Notes: generated by a model not told the origin, from the sequence alone. A DNA stretch of 64,000 bases from Spirochaetota bacterium (GCA_023438065.1 JAEXRH010000012.1:434001-498000); one strand, 5' to 3'. Counted from the stretch's first letter, positions 19,499-28,575 are shown. Made by a program: numbers and translations.

Positions 19499-20292
19499 CG
19501 GATCTGCCTCCCCGCCCGGGCAAGGAGATCCTCGAAAGCCAGGAACCCCTGCTCCATGACCTGTACGAAGAGGTTCACCATGAGCGGAAGCGACACCATG
19601 AGAAGGAAGAAGGTCACGAGGATGGTTATCGGGAAGCCTTCGGAAAGGAGGTTCATCTGCGGGGCGGCCTTCGAGAGAAGACCCATCGCGACGTGGATGA
19701 GAAAGAGCGTGCCGACGACGGGGAGCGCGATGACCATCGCGTTGAGGAAAAGGGTCGTAAGCCCCTTGAGGAAAAACTGCAGGAAGACCTCCTGCGCCGA
19801 CACGAGGGCGAAACAGTTGAGGGACTGGAAACTCCTGAGGATCCCGCCGAGGAAAAGAGTCTGGAAACCGTTGATCTCGAGAAACACGAGCATCGCGATG
19901 AGGTTGAGGTACTGACCGAGGAGGGGATTCTCGATCTGCGCGAGCGCGTCGTACACTTCCGACGCGCCGAAGCCCATCTGGTACGAGAAGAACTGACCGG
20001 CCGAGCTGAAGGTCGAGAAGACCACGCTCACGAAAAACCCGGTCATCGCGCCGAGAAGCCCCTCGCCGACGACGAGGAGGGCGTAATCGACGCTGAACGC
20101 GTCGACGTTCCAGCCGGCGGGATACGCCTGGGGAAGCACGAGAAACGCGACGAATCCCGCGAGGGCGACCTTCGCGACGCGGGGGACGGACTGAACCGAA
20201 AGGAGCGGGGTCGTGAGGATCATCGCGAAGATTCTGACCGCGACGAGCAGGAAGATCGGGGCGCGGGCTATGATCTCGTTGAACGGGCTCAT
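19495..20292 (-). CDS. fliR: Flagellar export protein FliR
   Basis: This 265-residue integral membrane protein of the export gate core has six predicted transmembrane segments; the opening (MSPFNEIIARAPIFLLVAVR), the FSYQMGFGASEVYDALAQ segment and the hydrophobic C-terminal end are typical of FliR. It lies 7 nt after fliQ and shares ATGA with flhB. Confidence 0.95.
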   Translation of the reverse strand: MSPFNEIIARAPIFLLVAVRIFAMILTTPLLSVQSVPRVAKVALAGFVAFLVLPQAYPAGWNVDAFSVDYALLVVGEGLLGAMTGFFVSVVFSTFSSAGQFFSYQMGFGASEVYDALAQIENPLLGQYLNLIAMLVFLEINGFQTLFLGGILRSFQSLNCFALVSAQEVFLQFFLKGLTTLFLNAMVIALPVVGTLFLIHVAMGLLSKAAPQMNLLSEGFPITILVTFFLLMVSLPLMVNLFVQVMEQGFLAFEDLLARAGRQIR

Positions 20293-20299
20293 CGGGTCG

Positions 20300-20569
20300 T
20301 CAACGTACCATCTGCGGGATCATGGAAAAAAGGGCGACGGTGTATTCCCGAAGCGACGCGAACATCCACCCGCCGAGAAGGGCGAGCACCGCGAGGATCG
20401 CCATGATCTTCGGCACGAAGGTCAGGGTTTGCTCCTGAATGGAAGTCGTCGCCTGGAAGATCGCGACGACGAGGCCGACGACGAGCGCCGCGAGCAGCAC
20501 CGGAGCCGACAGGATCAGAATCTCGAATATTCCCCCTCGCATGAGGGACACAACGGTACCCAAAGACAT
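20300..20569 (-). CDS. fliQ: Flagellar export protein FliQ
   Basis: This 89-residue membrane protein has two transmembrane helices (about 14-38 and 52-72) and the canonical motif IFQATTSIQEQTLTFVPKI that closes the export pore. Length matches the family. It lies 33 nt after fliP. Confidence 0.96.
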   Translation of the reverse strand: MSLGTVVSLMRGGIFEILILSAPVLLAALVVGLVVAIFQATTSIQEQTLTFVPKIMAILAVLALLGGWMFASLREYTVALFSMIPQMVR

Positions 20570-20602
20570 GTTTTCCCTCCCCCTTCGTTACGCCGCGACC
20601 CT

Positions 20603-21445
20603 CTACAGGAACGAGTTGAAAAGCTGCTGCGTCAACAAGCCCCACCCGTCGACCAATATGAAAAGTATCAGCTTGAACGGCATCGATATCTGCACCGGCG
20701 GCAGCATGATCATGCCCATCGACATGAGCACGCTCGCGACGACCATGTCGACGATTATGAAGGGTATGTACAGAAGGATGCCGATCTTGAAGGCCACGGT
20801 GAGCTCGTGAAGGATGTACGCCGGGATGAGAACCCTGGTCGGCACGTCGGCGAGCGTACGGGGCTTCGCCATCTTCCCCATCGACATGAACATCGCGATG
20901 TTCGTGGTATCGTTCGCCATCTGCCGGTACATGAAGAGCCTCAAGGGCTTTTCGGCCTCGGTGTAGGCCGTCTCCACGTTGATCTGGCCGTCCGAAAGAG
21001 GCTTGAAGGACTTCACGTAAATCTCGTTGAAGGTCGGCCACATGATGAAGAGCGTGAGAAAGAGCGCGATGCCGTTGAGGACCTGCGTCGGCGGAACCTG
21101 CTGGAGCGAGAGCGCGCGCTTGACGAAGTCGAGCACGATCGAGATGCGCAGGAAACTCGTCGTGAGTATGAGGATGCTCGGCGCGAGCGAAAGGATCGTG
21201 AGGAACATGAGAAGCTGCACCGAAAAGGCGACTTCCCTGTTCGTCTGCGGCTCGCGCACGCTGAAATCGATGAAGGGAATCCTCGTCGCCTGCCGGTTCG
21301 CGTTCATAGAGGTCGTTCCCGACGCGCTTCCTCGCGGGAAGTTCGCCTGGGCCGAAAGGGCCGCGGGCGCGACGACGAGCCATACCAGCATAAAGCAAAG
21401 GATCGCGGGCGCTAATTTCTTCTTCATCTCGCCTTTTCGCCTCAT
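20603..21445 (-). CDS. fliP: Flagellar export protein FliP
   Basis: This 280-residue protein has an N-terminal signal peptide (MKKKLAPAILCFMLVWLVV..., cleavage near LSAQA), and four transmembrane segments with FliP signatures: VQLLMFLTILSLAPSILILT, TSFLRISIVLDFVKRAL, the TQVLNGIALFLTLFIMWP region and IPAYILHELTVAFKIG. The ATG at 21445 is preferred over M7 because GGGAGG lies 6 nt upstream and it makes an ATGA overlap with fliO. Confidence 0.96.
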   Translation of the reverse strand: MRRKGEMKKKLAPAILCFMLVWLVVAPAALSAQANFPRGSASGTTSMNANRQATRIPFIDFSVREPQTNREVAFSVQLLMFLTILSLAPSILILTTSFLRISIVLDFVKRALSLQQVPPTQVLNGIALFLTLFIMWPTFNEIYVKSFKPLSDGQINVETAYTEAEKPLRLFMYRQMANDTTNIAMFMSMGKMAKPRTLADVPTRVLIPAYILHELTVAFKIGILLYIPFIIVDMVVASVLMSMGMIMLPPVQISMPFKLILFILVDGWGLLTQQLFNSFL

Positions 21446-22128
21446 TCAAGGCCTCCCGCGGAAGGATTGTCGCCATCACGATCCGAGCCCGAAAGCCGTT
21501 CGCGCTGACGCCTGATGACGTCCGCGCTCGAGAACTGCGGCATTGGCGCCTCGCGTTCCCGCGTATCCGATTCTTTTTCCTTGGCGCCCGGGAGAAACTG
21601 CGAAAGAATCGACGAGAACGTCGCCTGGGGCGCGGCGGCCTTTTTATCCTGAGCGAGGTTCATCGCGTCGAGGAGTTCCCGGTCGTCGACCTCCGCGATG
21701 AGATTTATGGCCTGATCGGTCACGCCGATGAGATACCCCTTGGTGCCGATCGTCACGACCTGAACGGTTTTATTCGGCGCGAGGGTAATCGAGGATACGG
21801 ACTTGAGATAGGGATCGTTCGCGGCATTGACGACGGTCGTCTTCTTGAGAAGCCAGACAACCCCGTAAATGGCGGCGCACACGATGGCGAGCACGAGCAC
21901 GACGCGAAAGAGGATCCAGACGCTCGAGGGTCCTTTTTCCTGCTTCGCGCTCGGAAGGGGCGCGTCCGCGTCGAGATATATGGCGGTTTCGTCGGCGGCT
22001 TGAGCCCCCGATACGGCGCCATCGGCCGATTCTTGCGCATTTTGCGCGAAAAGCGGCATGGACGCGCACAACGCGACTAAAACGAATAACGAGAAAAACG
22101 TCGGTTTCCTAAATGAGAAAAAATGCAT
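21442..22128 (-). CDS. fliO: Flagellar assembly protein FliO (FliZ of treponemes)
   Basis: This 228-residue protein has a signal-like N terminus (to about 29, LFAQNAQ), a 40-residue acidic linker, one strong transmembrane segment (about 70-93, VWILFRVVLVLAIVCAAIYG) and a FliO-type beta core (SSITLAPNKTVQVVTIGTKG, YLIGVTDQAINLIAEVDDRE). The C-terminal tail is charged. FliO helps FliP assemble. Treponemal literature calls the gene fliZ. It precedes fliP with a 4-bp overlap. Confidence 0.9.
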   Translation of the reverse strand: MHFFSFRKPTFFSLFVLVALCASMPLFAQNAQESADGAVSGAQAADETAIYLDADAPLPSAKQEKGPSSVWILFRVVLVLAIVCAAIYGVVWLLKKTTVVNAANDPYLKSVSSITLAPNKTVQVVTIGTKGYLIGVTDQAINLIAEVDDRELLDAMNLAQDKKAAAPQATFSSILSQFLPGAKEKESDTREREAPMPQFSSADVIRRQRERLSGSDRDGDNPSAGGLE

Positions 22129-22156
22129 TATCCCCCCACCCCGAGAAGAATCGCCC

Positions 22157-23251
22157 TTACATGTCGGTTACCCGCTCGACCGGCGACAGGATTTCGGTAA
22201 CGCGGACACCGAAATTTTCGTCGATGACCACGACCTCGCCCTTCGCGATCGGTTTATGGTTTACGAGAATGTCGACGGGCTCACCGGCGAGCTTGTCGAG
22301 CTCGATGATGGTGCCCTCGCCCATTCCGAGAATTTCCTTGATGACCTTTTTCGTGCGTCCGAGCTCTACGGTCATCTCCATGTACACGTCCATGATGAGA
22401 CCGATATTGCCCTGCTCGACGGCGAGCGAATTGAGCTGAAGGTTGGGGAATTGCACCGATTGCACGTTCGGGTTCATGCTCATTACCTGCCCCATGTTAC
22501 CCATGCCGCCCATCTGGCCCATGCCCTGCATGCCGCCCATCTGGCCCATACCGAGCCCGGCAAGCGCGTCGGGCGCGGAGCCCGAAGCCTGAACGGCGTC
22601 GCTCGCGGAGGCGCCGAAAGCGCCGGCGATATCGAGAGCCATCTGGTACGGTATTATCTCCCAGAGAGAGAAAGCCGAACCGTCAAGGTTTACGGGATAC
22701 GTGAAAACGGAGAAATCGCCCTGCGGAAAGCGCACCATCGCTTTCGGCACGTGAACCGATTCGGCGGGATTGTTCGCGACGCCCTTGAAACCCGCCTTCT
22801 CGAGCGCGGTAATTTCTATTCCGACGTGCTGCGCGATCGTCTCGCTGACGACCGATAAGGACATCTCGTCGAGTTCGGCGTTCGTCTCGTTGTTGACGAG
22901 GCTTACGACCTTCTGGGCGAATTCGGGCGCGATAACGAAAAGATGATCGCCGACGAGTCCGGCGTTGAAATCTATGACGCAGCCGACGACCATTTCGGGG
23001 AGCTTCCTGAGAAAGGAATCCCGCTTATGGGTTTCGACCAACGGCTGACCGAAATCGACCGTCTTTCCGGTCATCGACTCGAGGTTACCCTTGATCGAGT
23101 CGATATTCGCGCCGATGAATTTGCGCAATGCGCCTACCTGAGCGTCGCTCAAGCCCTGCGAGGGAGCGGTGGACGCGGCACCCATTCCTCCCATGTCGAC
23201 GCCAGCGAGCAATGCGTCGATCTCGTCCTGAGATATGGAACCGTCACTCAT
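22157..23251 (-). CDS. fliY: Flagellar motor switch protein FliY (FliN-type with CheC-like domain)
   Basis: This 364-residue protein is the C-ring switch subunit, with an N-terminal FliM-binding segment (SISQDEIDALLAGVD), a CheC/CheX-like domain (about 35-210, containing DEMSLSVVSETIAQHVGIEI) and a C-terminal SpoA/FliN domain (about 275-360, MDVYMEMTVELGRTKKVIKE, ending in ITEILSPVERVTDM). A linker at about 235-260 is unusually rich in Met, Gly and Gln (repeats of MGQMGG and MGNMGQ). In B. subtilis the CheC-like part of FliY hydrolyses CheY-P; whether the domain is active here is unknown. It overlaps fliM by 8 bp. Confidence 0.94.
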   Translation of the reverse strand: MSDGSISQDEIDALLAGVDMGGMGAASTAPSQGLSDAQVGALRKFIGANIDSIKGNLESMTGKTVDFGQPLVETHKRDSFLRKLPEMVVGCVIDFNAGLVGDHLFVIAPEFAQKVVSLVNNETNAELDEMSLSVVSETIAQHVGIEITALEKAGFKGVANNPAESVHVPKAMVRFPQGDFSVFTYPVNLDGSAFSLWEIIPYQMALDIAGAFGASASDAVQASGSAPDALAGLGMGQMGGMQGMGQMGGMGNMGQVMSMNPNVQSVQFPNLQLNSLAVEQGNIGLIMDVYMEMTVELGRTKKVIKEILGMGEGTIIELDKLAGEPVDILVNHKPIAKGEVVVIDENFGVRVTEILSPVERVTDM

Positions 23252-24278
23252 ATGAATCCTCCCCTTCTACCGATAATTCCTCGAATTCTTCCGCCTCAAG
23301 ATCCGCGAGCTTCTTGAGTACCTGCACCGCGACCTTCTTGCCGATTACGCCCGCCTGGCAAAGGAATTTTTTCTTGCTTCCCACGCTGAGGGTAAACGGA
23401 TCGCCTACCCGAACGTTCGAAAGGCGAACCACGTCCCCGACGCGGAGATTAAGCACGTCGCGAACGGACAGGTTTATCGTGCCGATTTCCGCGACGACGT
23501 CCATGTCGACGGTCGAGAGTTTTTCCTTGAGAACGCCCATGTACTGGGTGGTGGAGCTTCGGCGAACGGAAGAGAACCAGAACTGGCTCGACAGCTTCGA
23601 GATGATCGGCTCGATGGTTATGTACGGGATGCAGAAGTTCATCATCCCCTCCTCCTCGCCGACCTTCGTTTCGAGGGTGACGAGAACGACCATTTCCGAT
23701 GGCGGTACGATCTGGGCGAACTGAGGGTTCGTCTCTATCTGACCGAGCCGCGGGCGAAGATCGATAACCTGGGTCCAGGCCTCGCGCATGTTCGCGAGGA
23801 TGCGCACGATGATGCCTTCCATGACCGAAGACTCGATATCGGTCAGGTCGCGCTGAACCTTCGTGCCCTGTCCGGTTCCGCCGAAGAGGCGATCGATGAT
23901 GGAAAAGGTGACCGAAGGATCGATCTCCAGGATCGCGTTTCCCTTGAGGGGGTCCATGTTGATTACCGCGAGGGTCGTCGGGGTCGGGATCGACCGGATG
24001 AACTCCTCGTACGTCAGCTGATCTACCGACGCGACGTGCACGTGCGCCATGCTCCGAAGCTGGGCGGAAAGGGCGGTCGTCGTCAGGCGCGCGAAGGTTT
24101 CGTGCATGATCGAAACCGTCCTGATCTGTTCCTTCGAGAACTTGTCCGGGCGCTTGAAATCGTAGATCTTGATCTTACGGGTATCGTTTACCGGACGAAA
24201 ATCCTCGGTATCCGTGTCGCCCGCGCTGATCGCGGTGAGTAGCTGGTCAATTTCGTCCTGCGAAAGAACTTCGGTCAT
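23244..24278 (-). CDS. fliM: Flagellar motor switch protein FliM
   Basis: This 344-residue C-ring protein receives CheY-P and reverses rotation. The N-terminal CheY-binding motif LSQDEIDQLLTAI (5-17), the central domain (HETFARLTTTALSAQLRSMA, GNAILEIDPSVTFSIIDRLFGG) and the C-terminal SpoA domain (VRDVLNLRVGDVVRLSNVRV) are all present. Length is normal. It lies 8 nt after fliL. Confidence 0.97.
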   Translation of the reverse strand: MTEVLSQDEIDQLLTAISAGDTDTEDFRPVNDTRKIKIYDFKRPDKFSKEQIRTVSIMHETFARLTTTALSAQLRSMAHVHVASVDQLTYEEFIRSIPTPTTLAVINMDPLKGNAILEIDPSVTFSIIDRLFGGTGQGTKVQRDLTDIESSVMEGIIVRILANMREAWTQVIDLRPRLGQIETNPQFAQIVPPSEMVVLVTLETKVGEEEGMMNFCIPYITIEPIISKLSSQFWFSSVRRSSTTQYMGVLKEKLSTVDMDVVAEIGTINLSVRDVLNLRVGDVVRLSNVRVGDPFTLSVGSKKKFLCQAGVIGKKVAVQVLKKLADLEAEEFEELSVEGEDSYE

Positions 24279-24286
24279 GTACTTCC

Positions 24287-24829
24287 TTACTGCTCGATGA
24301 TCTCGTATTTGGTGAAGCGTACGTCCTTGATCTTGGATTTCGTCAGGATATTGTCGTTGATGGCGTTGCGGAGCTCGATCTTGACCTTCTCCTCGTTCCT
24401 GAGTTCATCGGCGGTTTTCCACTGGAAATACGAACGAAGATAGTCCTTGAGCTCGATGAGCCGGCTGGAAAGCTCGGTCGGAGCGATCTTGTCGGTTTCT
24501 TCGTATCCAAGGGCAACATCAACCACGACCGACGCCGGGATCGGATCGGCGGTTCGGGTCTGAATGGTACCGATCGCCTGGGAAAACCAGGCGAGTACCT
24601 CGCGTTGGCCGGTATACTCTTCGGATATGGGGATGGGCGTTTGGCTTTTTCCCGCGCCGCCCATGATATTCACGGTAACTACGACGATGGTAACGATAAA
24701 TACGAGCGCGCCGAGCGCGATCGCGACCCACTTGAGGAGTTGCGGCAGCATCCCGGCGCCTTTTTTCGAGCCGCCTTCGCCGGATCCGGCATCCGCGCCT
24801 TCGAGATTGATGTCATCCTGCTCATCCAT
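24287..24829 (-). CDS. fliL: Flagellar basal-body protein FliL
   Basis: This 180-residue single-pass membrane protein has an acidic cytoplasmic N terminus (1-28), a transmembrane helix (about 33-57) and a periplasmic stomatin-like FliL domain (about 75-180) ending in the typical VRFTKYEIIEQ. FliL surrounds the stator and supports torque. It lies 36 nt after motB. Confidence 0.93.
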   Translation of the reverse strand: MDEQDDINLEGADAGSGEGGSKKGAGMLPQLLKWVAIALGALVFIVTIVVVTVNIMGGAGKSQTPIPISEEYTGQREVLAWFSQAIGTIQTRTADPIPASVVVDVALGYEETDKIAPTELSSRLIELKDYLRSYFQWKTADELRNEEKVKIELRNAINDNILTKSKIKDVRFTKYEIIEQ

Positions 24830-24865
24830 GGTCTATCGTCCTTTTTTATAGCACAAATAGTATCA

Positions 24866-25579
24866 TTAAAAATGACCTTCGTCCAGAATAATTATGTCCA
24901 CGCGTCGGTTATATGCCCTGCCCTCCGCGGTATCGTTCGAGTAGAAGGGTCTCGTGTCGGCGTAACCCGCGACCGAGAAGCGCTTTTCGTCCGCGCCGAA
25001 GTCGGCGAGGAAATGGAGAACGTTCACCGCGCGCGCGGATGAAAGCTCCCAGTTGCTCGGCCACACTCTCGTATCGGTATCGCCCGAGTCGGTGTGCCCC
25101 TCGATCCGGAAGCGCCGCTTGGCGAGATCGGATTGCGAAAGGAATTGCGCGACGCGGAGGAGCGATTCGCGCGTCTCGTCGATTTTAACGTCCGCGCTTC
25201 CGGTTTCGAAAAACGAATCGGCGGCAAGGGTAATCACGAGCCCTCGTTCGTCGCTCGTGACGGTTATCTTGTTCGACTTGATGTCGGGCGCGAAAGCGCT
25301 CACCGCGCGCTTGACCGCGTTTCCGAGGGATTTACCCTTTTCCATTGAGGGAAGCGCGTTGATGTTGTTCCCGAGATCCGAAAGCGTGCCCGCGGCGAGC
25401 GACTTTCCGCCGCCGGTCATGTCGTTGGAGATCGCGGCCTGCATCGCCTGTACCTGTATGACGTCGGCCTCCGAAGGCTCGTAGAGCATGACGAAAAAGC
25501 ACATGCATAGCGTGATCATGTCCGCGTAGGTGTTGAGCCATCCCGATGTCGCCGCTTTCGCTTCCCGTTTTTTACCCAT
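24866..25579 (-). CDS. motB: Flagellar stator protein MotB
   Basis: This 237-residue protein anchors the stator to peptidoglycan. A single transmembrane helix (about 17-33) carries the essential proton- or sodium-conducting aspartate D20 in TYADMITLCMCFFVML. The C-terminal OmpA-like domain (about 120-237) has RFRIEGHTDSGDTDTR and the NRRVDIII ending. Two cysteine-containing turns of the helix are unusual but do not touch the Asp. It follows motA by 9 nt. Confidence 0.95.
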   Translation of the reverse strand: MGKKREAKAATSGWLNTYADMITLCMCFFVMLYEPSEADVIQVQAMQAAISNDMTGGGKSLAAGTLSDLGNNINALPSMEKGKSLGNAVKRAVSAFAPDIKSNKITVTSDERGLVITLAADSFFETGSADVKIDETRESLLRVAQFLSQSDLAKRRFRIEGHTDSGDTDTRVWPSNWELSSARAVNVLHFLADFGADEKRFSVAGYADTRPFYSNDTAEGRAYNRRVDIIILDEGHF

Positions 25580-25588
25580 GACTTTCGG

Positions 25589-26368
25589 TTAGTCCTTGAG
25601 CACGTCTGACTCGATGGTCTTTCTGTCCCGCGGATTGAGGTAGGTGAGCATCTTCTGGGCGAGGATGCGGGGGTTATCGCCGGCCTGAATCGAGAGGACC
25701 CCCTCGATCACCATCTCGCGGGCGCGTGCCTCGCAACTGTTCTGGTAGCCGAGCTTTCCGGCCATCGGGACGAAAAGCCAGTTCTGCATCATCGAGCCGT
25801 AAAGGGTCGTGACGAGCGCGACGGCCATGTTCGGGCCGAGCGAGCTCTTGTCCGCAAGGTTCGAAAGCATTCCGATGAGTCCGATAACGGTTCCGAGCAT
25901 GCCGAACCCGGGAGCGAGGGTCGCCCAAGCGTTTATCAGGGTGATCCAGGTGTTGTGCCGCGCCTCCATCTGGTTGAGCTCGTTTTCCATGAGCGTCCTG
26001 ATGATCTCGCCGTCGGTTCCGTCGACGACGAGGCGAAGCCCGTTCCGCATGAAGTCATCGTCAAGATCCTGAATCTCGTCCTCGAGGGCGAGGATACCCT
26101 CACGCCTGGCTTTTTCGGAGAAGGCGACGAGTTTCTGGACGAGCGTTTTCTCGCCGTAATCGTAGGTCTTGAAGCATCGACCGATAACGCCGAAAATTCC
26201 AATGACGTAGGAAAGCGGATAGGTAAGGTAGAGACACATGTAGGAACCGCCGCCCGTGATGAACACGGAGGGGATATCGATAAGTCCGCCGAGCGATCCT
26301 CCGAGGTACGCGCCGAATACGACGACGCCGAGACCGCCAAAAAGCCCGATCCACGATGCTATATCCAT
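25589..26368 (-). CDS. motA: Flagellar stator protein MotA
   Basis: This 259-residue four-helix membrane protein has the long cytoplasmic loop (about 60-150) and the conserved Pro/Gly-rich third helix TLAPGFGMLGTVIGLIGML, with the stator-forming C-terminal segment MLTYLNPRDRKTIES. Length is canonical. It follows flbD by 6 nt and precedes motB. Confidence 0.96.
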   Translation of the reverse strand: MDIASWIGLFGGLGVVVFGAYLGGSLGGLIDIPSVFITGGGSYMCLYLTYPLSYVIGIFGVIGRCFKTYDYGEKTLVQKLVAFSEKARREGILALEDEIQDLDDDFMRNGLRLVVDGTDGEIIRTLMENELNQMEARHNTWITLINAWATLAPGFGMLGTVIGLIGMLSNLADKSSLGPNMAVALVTTLYGSMMQNWLFVPMAGKLGYQNSCEARAREMVIEGVLSIQAGDNPRILAQKMLTYLNPRDRKTIESDVLKD

Positions 26369-26374
26369 AGGGCC

Positions 26375-26572
26375 TCACTCCTCGTTCTTGAACGCGCCGA
26401 TTTGCCGGCGGTACGCGATGATCCTGTCGATGATGTCGTCCGGCTTTTCGCGGACAACCACGTGCTTTCCCGAGAGCATGACGAGCGTGACGTCGGGATT
26501 TACCTCGATGGACTCGATCTGATGGGGATTGATCCAATACTGTTTTCCGTTAAGCTGCGTGACCGCTATCAT
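26375..26572 (-). CDS. flbD: FlbD family protein
   Basis: This 65-residue cytoplasmic protein starts MIAVTQLNGKQYWINPHQIE and has the conserved DVTLVMLSGKHVVVREKPDD core, matching FlbD proteins found between flgE and motA in spirochaetes and Firmicutes. Function is not established; it is unrelated to the Caulobacter transcription factor of the same name. An internal promoter lies upstream. Confidence 0.92.
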   Translation of the reverse strand: MIAVTQLNGKQYWINPHQIESIEVNPDVTLVMLSGKHVVVREKPDDIIDRIIAYRRQIGAFKNEE

Positions 26573-26614
26573 CTTGAACCTTGTCCTCGCGTATCTACGA
26601 TTTTGGGCTCGGTC

Positions 26615-26660
26615 AGGGGCGCCTCTCCGGCTTTTGGCCTTTTCGGGAGAAGCGGCCCCT
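26615..26660 (-). promoter_or_regulatory. Large stem-loop in the flbD leader
   Basis: On the minus strand AGGGGC pairs with GCCCCT, then after one bulged C an 8-bp stem follows (GCTTCTCC with GGAGAGGC, one T-G pair), with a small inner GGC/GCC hairpin. There is no T tract, so it is not a terminator. It lies between the internal promoter and flbD and could stabilise or process the downstream transcript. Confidence 0.55.
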
Positions 26661-26694
26661 ACGGCGATCCGGGCATTTACGCCTGAATCACCGC

Positions 26695-26723
26695 ATTATA
26701 CCCCATTACCGCTTCAAACTCAA
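26695..26723 (-). promoter_or_regulatory. Internal promoter in the 3' end of flgE
   Basis: On the minus strand, TTGAGT (26723-26718), a 17-bp spacer and a consensus TATAAT (26700-26695). The -35 lies in the last flgE codons and the -10 just after the stop. Start near 26688 would give flbD-motA-motB and downstream genes a separate transcript with a leader of about 116 nt. Confidence 0.65.
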
Positions 26724-28097
26724 CACGGTTTCAAGAAGGGTATCCGAGGTCTGGATTGTCTTCGAGTTCGCCTGGAAGCCGCGCTGGGTGACGATCATGT
26801 CGGTGAACTGCTCGGTAAGGTCGACGTTGCTCATCTCGAGCGCGCCCGCGATGAGCTTGCCCTTTCCCGCGACGCCCGAGACGCTCACGTTCGCGATACC
26901 GGAGTTGTTCGACTGCACGTAGGTGTTCTCTCCGGCCTTCTCGAGACCGCCCTGGTTCGCGAAGCTCGCCATCGCCATCTGGCCGAGGGTTCGGTTCGCG
27001 CCGTTCGAGTAGACGCCGGTGATGACGCCCGACTGGTCGATCTTGAAATTCTCGAGGTAGCCCATCGTGAAGCCGTCCTGCTCGTACGCCTTGGTCGAGC
27101 TTTTCTCCGCGAACTGGGTGACGGTGTTCCGCACGCTACCGATCTCGCCGAGATTGACGTTGAAGGTCTGCCTCGTCGGGGCGCCGTTCGGGTCGGGGTT
27201 GGCGCCGAGCACGTTGTAGGAAACCTGGACCTGAACCCTTCCCGCGGGGGCGGTGACGTTACCGGCGCTGTCGACGACTCCCGCGAGGGTGCCGTTATTG
27301 TCGAAGTTTACGGTGAACTCGTTCGCCATCCCGTCGGTCGTGGTAAGCCCGACGCGGGTTCCCGTCTGGTCGGCCTGAGTGGGATCGACGTTGACGGTCG
27401 CGCGCCACTGGTTCTGGGTTCCCGGAACCCGGGTGAAGGACACGTTGAGGGTGTGCTCCTCGCCGAAGTTGTCGTACACCTTGAACTCGGTCGCCCAGGT
27501 CGCGTTCGCGACGTCGGCGGGAGAGGCTCCCTCGGGGAGCTCGGGAAGGCGCTTGTCGAGGTTACACGCGTAGTCGACGTTCGTCGTCGCGCGCGCGGCG
27601 ATCTTCGAGCCGACGGGGATCACGAGGTCCTCGGTCTGGGTCGAGGTGTTGAGGACGAGCCTGCCGCCGACGTCCCTCGCCTGCCAACCCTGCACGCGCA
27701 TGCCGTTCGCGGGGTTCACGAGGGTACCCTGATTGTCGACCCCGAAGGTTCCCGCGCGGGTGAAGAAGGTCTTCTCGCCGGCCTTCATCACGAAGAAGCC
27801 GTTTCCCGAGATCGCGACGTCGGTCTGGATCCCGGTGGTCTGGAGGGAGCCCTGGGTATGGATCGTGTCGATGCTCGCGATGTTCATGCCGAGCCCGACT
27901 TCCTTCGGGTTCACGCCGCCGAGCTCGTCGGTAGGCTTCGCCGCTCCCGACATCTGCTGAGAGATGAGATCCTGGAAGTTCACGCGGCCGCGCTTGAAGC
28001 CGGTCGTGTTGACGTTGGAGATATTGTTACCGATGACGTCCATGCGCGTCTGGTGGTTCTGCATTCCGGACACGCCGGAAAAAAGCGATCGCATCAT
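26706..28097 (-). CDS. flgE: Flagellar hook protein FlgE
   Basis: This 463-residue hook subunit opens MMRSLFSGVSGMQNHQTRMD with the GNNISNVNTTGFKRGRVNFQDLISQ signature split over two helices, and ends with the rod/hook C-terminal helix (LTEQFTDMIVTQRGFQANSKT, then DTLLETVLSLKR). Treponemal hooks are covalently cross-linked through lysinoalanine using a conserved Cys and Lys; a Cys occurs in NVDYACNLDKRLP. The ATG at 28097 overlaps the flgD stop (ATGATGA-type); M2 at 28094 is an alternative. Confidence 0.97.
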   Translation of the reverse strand: MMRSLFSGVSGMQNHQTRMDVIGNNISNVNTTGFKRGRVNFQDLISQQMSGAAKPTDELGGVNPKEVGLGMNIASIDTIHTQGSLQTTGIQTDVAISGNGFFVMKAGEKTFFTRAGTFGVDNQGTLVNPANGMRVQGWQARDVGGRLVLNTSTQTEDLVIPVGSKIAARATTNVDYACNLDKRLPELPEGASPADVANATWATEFKVYDNFGEEHTLNVSFTRVPGTQNQWRATVNVDPTQADQTGTRVGLTTTDGMANEFTVNFDNNGTLAGVVDSAGNVTAPAGRVQVQVSYNVLGANPDPNGAPTRQTFNVNLGEIGSVRNTVTQFAEKSSTKAYEQDGFTMGYLENFKIDQSGVITGVYSNGANRTLGQMAMASFANQGGLEKAGENTYVQSNNSGIANVSVSGVAGKGKLIAGALEMSNVDLTEQFTDMIVTQRGFQANSKTIQTSDTLLETVLSLKR

Positions 28098-28564
28098 AGT
28101 GTTGTTCCCCCGTTTTCTGCGTATACGGTCTTTACCGACGACCAGTCGTACCAGGTGCCGTTCACCATGACCTGCGGATAGTCCCCGCGGGTCGTGGCCG
28201 AGATCGTCCCGGATACCCTGTTCTCGCCCATCTCGATGTCGACTCGCTTGCCGACTGACGATGCAGCCTCGCTGCCGGTGAGAAGCGACGCGAGCCGGGT
28301 GAAGCCCGAGCTCATGTTCGTCATCTGCTCGAGGCTCGAGAACTGCGCCATTTGGGCGATGAACTGGGTGTCCTCGGTCGGCGCGGTCGGGTCCTGATGG
28401 GACAGCTGCGCGATGAGGAGCTGGAGAAAATCATCCTTGCCGAGTTCTGTCTTGGGGGTCCTTCCATTGACCGCAAGCGTTTTGTTGAGTGCGTCGACCT
28501 GAAACTGCGTCTTCGTTCGTTCCTGAACGCTCATCGCGGAATCAAGCGTCATAGTTGCATCCAT
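28094..28564 (-). CDS. flgD: Flagellar hook capping protein FlgD
   Basis: This 156-residue protein caps the growing hook. The conserved N-terminal segment LGKDDFLQLLIAQLSHQDPT followed by DTQFIAQMAQFSSLEQM is diagnostic. It is shorter than enteric FlgD (about 230), keeping only part of the C-terminal beta domain, as in other treponemes. It overlaps flgE by 4 bp and follows the hook-length protein by 11 nt. Confidence 0.95.
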   Translation of the reverse strand: MDATMTLDSAMSVQERTKTQFQVDALNKTLAVNGRTPKTELGKDDFLQLLIAQLSHQDPTAPTEDTQFIAQMAQFSSLEQMTNMSSGFTRLASLLTGSEAASSVGKRVDIEMGENRVSGTISATTRGDYPQVMVNGTWYDWSSVKTVYAENGGTTL

Positions 28565-28575
28565 TTTTACCCCGC

